The notes beneath the pieces are model-generated. The model searched no databases. It was not told the DNA's origin and saw only the letters and a list, made by a program, of their open reading frames with translations. Both the position numbers and the translations under genes were made by a program. A stretch of 64,000 nt of DNA, taken from contig NZ_NMQR01000009.1 of the NCBI RefSeq assembly GCF_003545805.1, positions 62,001-126,000 of the forward strand. Reading direction: 5' to 3'. The DNA comes from Photorhabdus sp. CRCIA-P01 (GTDB lineage: Bacteria; Pseudomonadota; Gammaproteobacteria; Enterobacterales; Enterobacteriaceae). The number at the start of each line of letters is the position of its first letter. Positions within the stretch are counted from its first letter, which is position 1. Positions 61,137-64,000 of this stretch are shown piece by piece.

Positions 61137-61172
61137 GCCCGTTTTTATTTCTTTGAGGAAAGAAATAAGGGC
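61137..61172 (+). terminator. Hairpin between the small ORF and the NRPS
   Basis: TATTTCTTT and AAAGAAATA form a perfect 9-bp stem with a GAGG loop, extended by GCCC/GGGC across a bulge. It lies between the 48-aa ORF and the NRPS start. It may be a weak terminator or an attenuator. Confidence 0.45.
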
Positions 61173-61243
61173 AAAACATTTGTGATGACTGTTGAGAATG
61201 ACAGTTTTCAAATAACTAACAGATTCGTTGAGGTAGTAAGTAG

Positions 61244-64000
61244 ATGAAAGATAGCATGGCTAAAAAGGAAATTATCTTTGGCGCTGGATTAGTGCAAGTA
61301 CCGTCAGAAAAGGTCGATGATGACATATCTGTTCAGAAACTTAATTTGTTGTCAGAGGTTGAATGCACACTACTATTGGAAACCTGGAATGCCACTGAAA
61401 CCGTTTATCCTGACCAGTTAGGTATCCATCAGTTGTTTGAACGACAAGTGGAGAAAACCCCGACCACGACGGCGTTAATCGCAGGGGATAAGACCCTGAG
61501 TTATGCGGAATTGAATGCTCACGCTAACCGACTGACTCATCAACTGATTAAACAGGGAGTTTGCCCGAATGACCATGTGGCAATCCTGTTAGAGCGATCT
61601 ATCGAATTGGTGGTGGCTCAATTGGCTATTCTCAAGGCGGGGGCGGTTTATGTCCCTATCGATCCCGGTGTGCCGGACGAGAGAAAAAATTGGTTGATAG
61701 ACGATTGCTTAGCCAAATTATTGCTCACCAGTGCAGAAGCGGATATCCCGGCTGATCTGGATATTCCGCTAATTCGTCTCTCTGATGAGACAGACGTGAG
61801 CAAGGAGGAAGAGGGTTTTAATCCTGACTTACTTTGCGTCAGTACCACGCCAGCGTATATTATGTACACCTCCGGCTCGACTGGCACCCCAAAAGGGGTG
61901 GTAGTGCCTCACCGTGCTGTAGTTCGACTCGTTATTAATAATGGCTATGTTGAAATTCAACCTAATGACCGGGTTGCCTTCGCAGCTAACCCTGCGTTCG
62001 ATGCCAGCACTTTTGAAGTGTGGGCCCCTTTGCTCAATGGCGGGGCGCTGGTGGTTATCGACCACACCACTTTGTTGACGCCACAAGAATTTGTACAAGT
62101 ATTAAACAGTTATCAAATTAATATTTTATGGTTAAGTGTCGGCCTGTTTAACCGGCTGGCGGCGGAGTTGTCTCCCGTCCTTCCACAGATGAAAAACCTG
62201 ATTGTCGGCGGCGATATTCTTGATCCCCATGTGATTGCCCAAGTTTTATGTAACAACCCGCCTCAGCAATTATTGAATGCCTATGGACCGACCGAGGGCA
62301 CCACCTTTACCACCACATACCGAATTGAAGCCTTGGCCGCAGGAACGACCAACATTCCCATTGGTCGACCAATTGCTAACTCGCGGGTTTACTTACTGGA
62401 TGAACAGGGCCAGCCGGTGCCATTGGGAAGGGTGGGCGAGATTTATGTTGGTGGCGACGGGGTGGCCTGCGGTTATCTTAATCGCCCGGAATTGACTGCT
62501 GAACGTTTTGTGGTTGATCCATTTAGTAATGCATCGGATGCGCGGATGTACCGGACCGGGGATTTAGCCCGCTATTTGCCGGATGGCAATCTGGAATTTT
62601 TGGGCCGCAACGATCAACAGGTGAAAATCCGTGGGTTCCGGATTGAACCGGGAGAAATTGAAGCCCGATTGGTGGAGTATTCGGCAATACGTGAAGCGGT
62701 GGTATTGGCGTTAGGCGAAGGGCAGGACAAGCAGTTAGTTGCTTATGTACTGGCGGAGACGGATAACGAATTGCCTACCCATTTGCGTGAACACCTAAGT
62801 AAGCGGTTGCCTGATTATATGGTGCCGGTGGCCTTTGTACGGTTGGATGAATTCCCGCTAACGCCTAATGGCAAACTGGATCGTCGGGCGTTGCCGGCAC
62901 CGGGTGAAGAAGCCTTTGCCCGTCAGGTTTACGCCGCACCGCAAGGGGAGCGGGAAATTGCATTGGCTACTATCTGGCGTGAGTTGTTGGGTATTGAGCA
63001 GATAAGTCGGCATGACAGTTTCTTTGCCCTAGGCGGCCATTCATTGCTCGGCGTACGCATGATTGAACAGCTACGTCATTTAGGGCTGACATTGTCTGCC
63101 AGCGACCTGTTTCAATCGCCAATACTGGCGGAGTTGGCCCAAACATTAGGGCAGCATCAGATTGTGACAGTGCCACCGAATGTTATTACCCCGGCGACCA
63201 CTGCACTGACACCGGAGATGTTACCACTGATTGATTTGACTCAGCCTGAGATTGATCACATGGTCGAGCAGGTGCCGGGTGGGGTGGCTAATATTCAGGA
63301 TATCTATGCGCTGTCACCGTTGCAGGACGGTATCTTATTTCACCATCTGCTGGCAAAAGAAGGTGACCCCTATTTGTTGGCTTACCCGATGATCTTTGCT
63401 GACCGTGGTTTGCTAGATCGCTATTTATTTGCGGTACAACAGGTGGTTGACCGTCATGATATTTTGCGTACCGCTTTTATCTGGCGAGGATTATCCGTTC
63501 CGGCGCAGGTGGTTTGGCGTCAGGCCCCGTTATCAGTGACTGAACTGACGCTGAACCCGGCTGACGGACCGGTCAGTGACCAACTGGCACAACGTTTTGA
63601 TCCACGCCAATACCGTCTCGATCTAAGTCAGGCCCCGTTGTTACGCTTTGTGATAGCACAGGAAACGGATGGCCGCTGGTATGTACTGCAATTACAGCAT
63701 CACCTGATTGGCGACCATACCACGCTGGAGGTAATGAACCACGAAGTTCGGGCCTATCTTGACGGACAGGACGATAACCTACCGTTGCCGGTACCTTTCC
63801 GCAATCTGGTGGCTCAGGCTTGGCAAGGGGTTGACCAGACAGAGCATCAGCGATTCTTCACCGACATGTTGGCGGAAGTGGATGAACCGACGTTACCGTT
63901 TGGGCTGACCGAGGTTCATCGTGATGGTTCTCAGGTCATACAAGCGCATCGGATGCTGTCCCCCTTGCTGAATGATCGTCTGCGTGCACAGGCGAGGCAT
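61244..64000 (+). CDS. Nonribosomal peptide synthetase, first module and start of next (runs off window)
   Basis: The window holds 919 codons of an NRPS open at its 3' end. After a short leader comes an adenylation domain (A3 YTSGSTGTPKG near residue 206; AYGPTE; YRTGDLARY; NGKLDR near 545), then a carrier domain with phosphopantetheine site LGGHSLLG (Ser600), then a condensation domain (YALSPLQDGILFHHL near 686; HHLIGDH at 819-825, a variant of HHxxxDG). No condensation domain precedes the first A domain, so this is a starter module. By alignment with GrsA I read the specificity code as DAFWIGATFK, one change from a known valine code, so valine or a similar residue is predicted. The product is unknown. 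Confidence 0.95.
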   Translation, partial: MKDSMAKKEIIFGAGLVQVPSEKVDDDISVQKLNLLSEVECTLLLETWNATETVYPDQLGIHQLFERQVEKTPTTTALIAGDKTLSYAELNAHANRLTHQLIKQGVCPNDHVAILLERSIELVVAQLAILKAGAVYVPIDPGVPDERKNWLIDDCLAKLLLTSAEADIPADLDIPLIRLSDETDVSKEEEGFNPDLLCVSTTPAYIMYTSGSTGTPKGVVVPHRAVVRLVINNGYVEIQPNDRVAFAANPAFDASTFEVWAPLLNGGALVVIDHTTLLTPQEFVQVLNSYQINILWLSVGLFNRLAAELSPVLPQMKNLIVGGDILDPHVIAQVLCNNPPQQLLNAYGPTEGTTFTTTYRIEALAAGTTNIPIGRPIANSRVYLLDEQGQPVPLGRVGEIYVGGDGVACGYLNRPELTAERFVVDPFSNASDARMYRTGDLARYLPDGNLEFLGRNDQQVKIRGFRIEPGEIEARLVEYSAIREAVVLALGEGQDKQLVAYVLAETDNELPTHLREHLSKRLPDYMVPVAFVRLDEFPLTPNGKLDRRALPAPGEEAFARQVYAAPQGEREIALATIWRELLGIEQISRHDSFFALGGHSLLGVRMIEQLRHLGLTLSASDLFQSPILAELAQTLGQHQIVTVPPNVITPATTALTPEMLPLIDLTQPEIDHMVEQVPGGVANIQDIYALSPLQDGILFHHLLAKEGDPYLLAYPMIFADRGLLDRYLFAVQQVVDRHDILRTAFIWRGLSVPAQVVWRQAPLSVTELTLNPADGPVSDQLAQRFDPRQYRLDLSQAPLLRFVIAQETDGRWYVLQLQHHLIGDHTTLEVMNHEVRAYLDGQDDNLPLPVPFRNLVAQAWQGVDQTEHQRFFTDMLAEVDEPTLPFGLTEVHRDGSQVIQAHRMLSPLLNDRLRAQARH

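Noticed and set aside
62277..62495. 72-codon ORF inside the NRPS gene
   Set aside because: It is an out-of-frame shadow of the adenylation domain.

Overview
The window comes from an AT-rich gammaproteobacterium of the order Enterobacterales, most likely Photorhabdus (or its sister genus Xenorhabdus). The evidence is enterobacterial core operons, a 480-residue serralysin of the PrtA type, a large nonribosomal peptide synthetase (NRPS) and six ERIC palindromic repeats in 64 kb. The genus call is an inference from gene content.

Layout. Positions 1-5050 (minus strand) hold the potassium operon kdpFABC and the 5' part of kdpD behind a KdpE-like promoter. Positions 5100-6530 hold two ERIC repeats, a coding remnant and a small SecD-P1-head-like lipoprotein gene whose frame breaks at a run of seven A. 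ybfA and ybgI follow, then gltA divergent from sdhCDAB-sucABCD (citrate synthase, succinate dehydrogenase, 2-oxoglutarate dehydrogenase E1/E2 and succinyl-CoA synthetase). Positions 20076-28900 are accessory DNA: two paralogous secreted proteins with a C-terminal Hint (hedgehog/intein) autoprocessing domain, an IS5-family insertion sequence between them, an IS1182-type transposase remnant, and an orphan phage-type tail fibre gene with an internal duplication.

Core genes resume with cydABX-ybgE, ybgC-tolQRAB-pal-cpoB and three tandem tRNA-Lys units. The third unit is split in its T loop by a 64-nt GC-rich insert. Gene order then jumps, compared with E. coli, to hmp/glyA, hcaT, treR-treB-treC, suhB, trmJ and the iron-sulfur operon iscRSUA-hscBA-fdx-iscX, followed by pepB and a short sseB. 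From 56340 the DNA is accessory again: a Phd/ParE-type toxin-antitoxin pair, a long AT-rich stretch, the serralysin gene, and the start of an NRPS that runs off the window.

Functionally the core covers potassium uptake, the TCA cycle, low-oxygen respiration (bd oxidase), outer-membrane integrity (Tol-Pal), nitric oxide detoxification, one-carbon metabolism, trehalose use and Fe-S assembly. Several regulator sites match known consensus sequences by eye: KdpE (kdp), CRP (sdh), FNR (cyd), NsrR (hmp), TreR (tre) and two IscR sites (isc). The least explained content is the tandem Hint proteins, the frame-broken lipoprotein, the interrupted tRNA-Lys, the orphan tail fibre, and the small ORF plus hairpin ahead of the NRPS.
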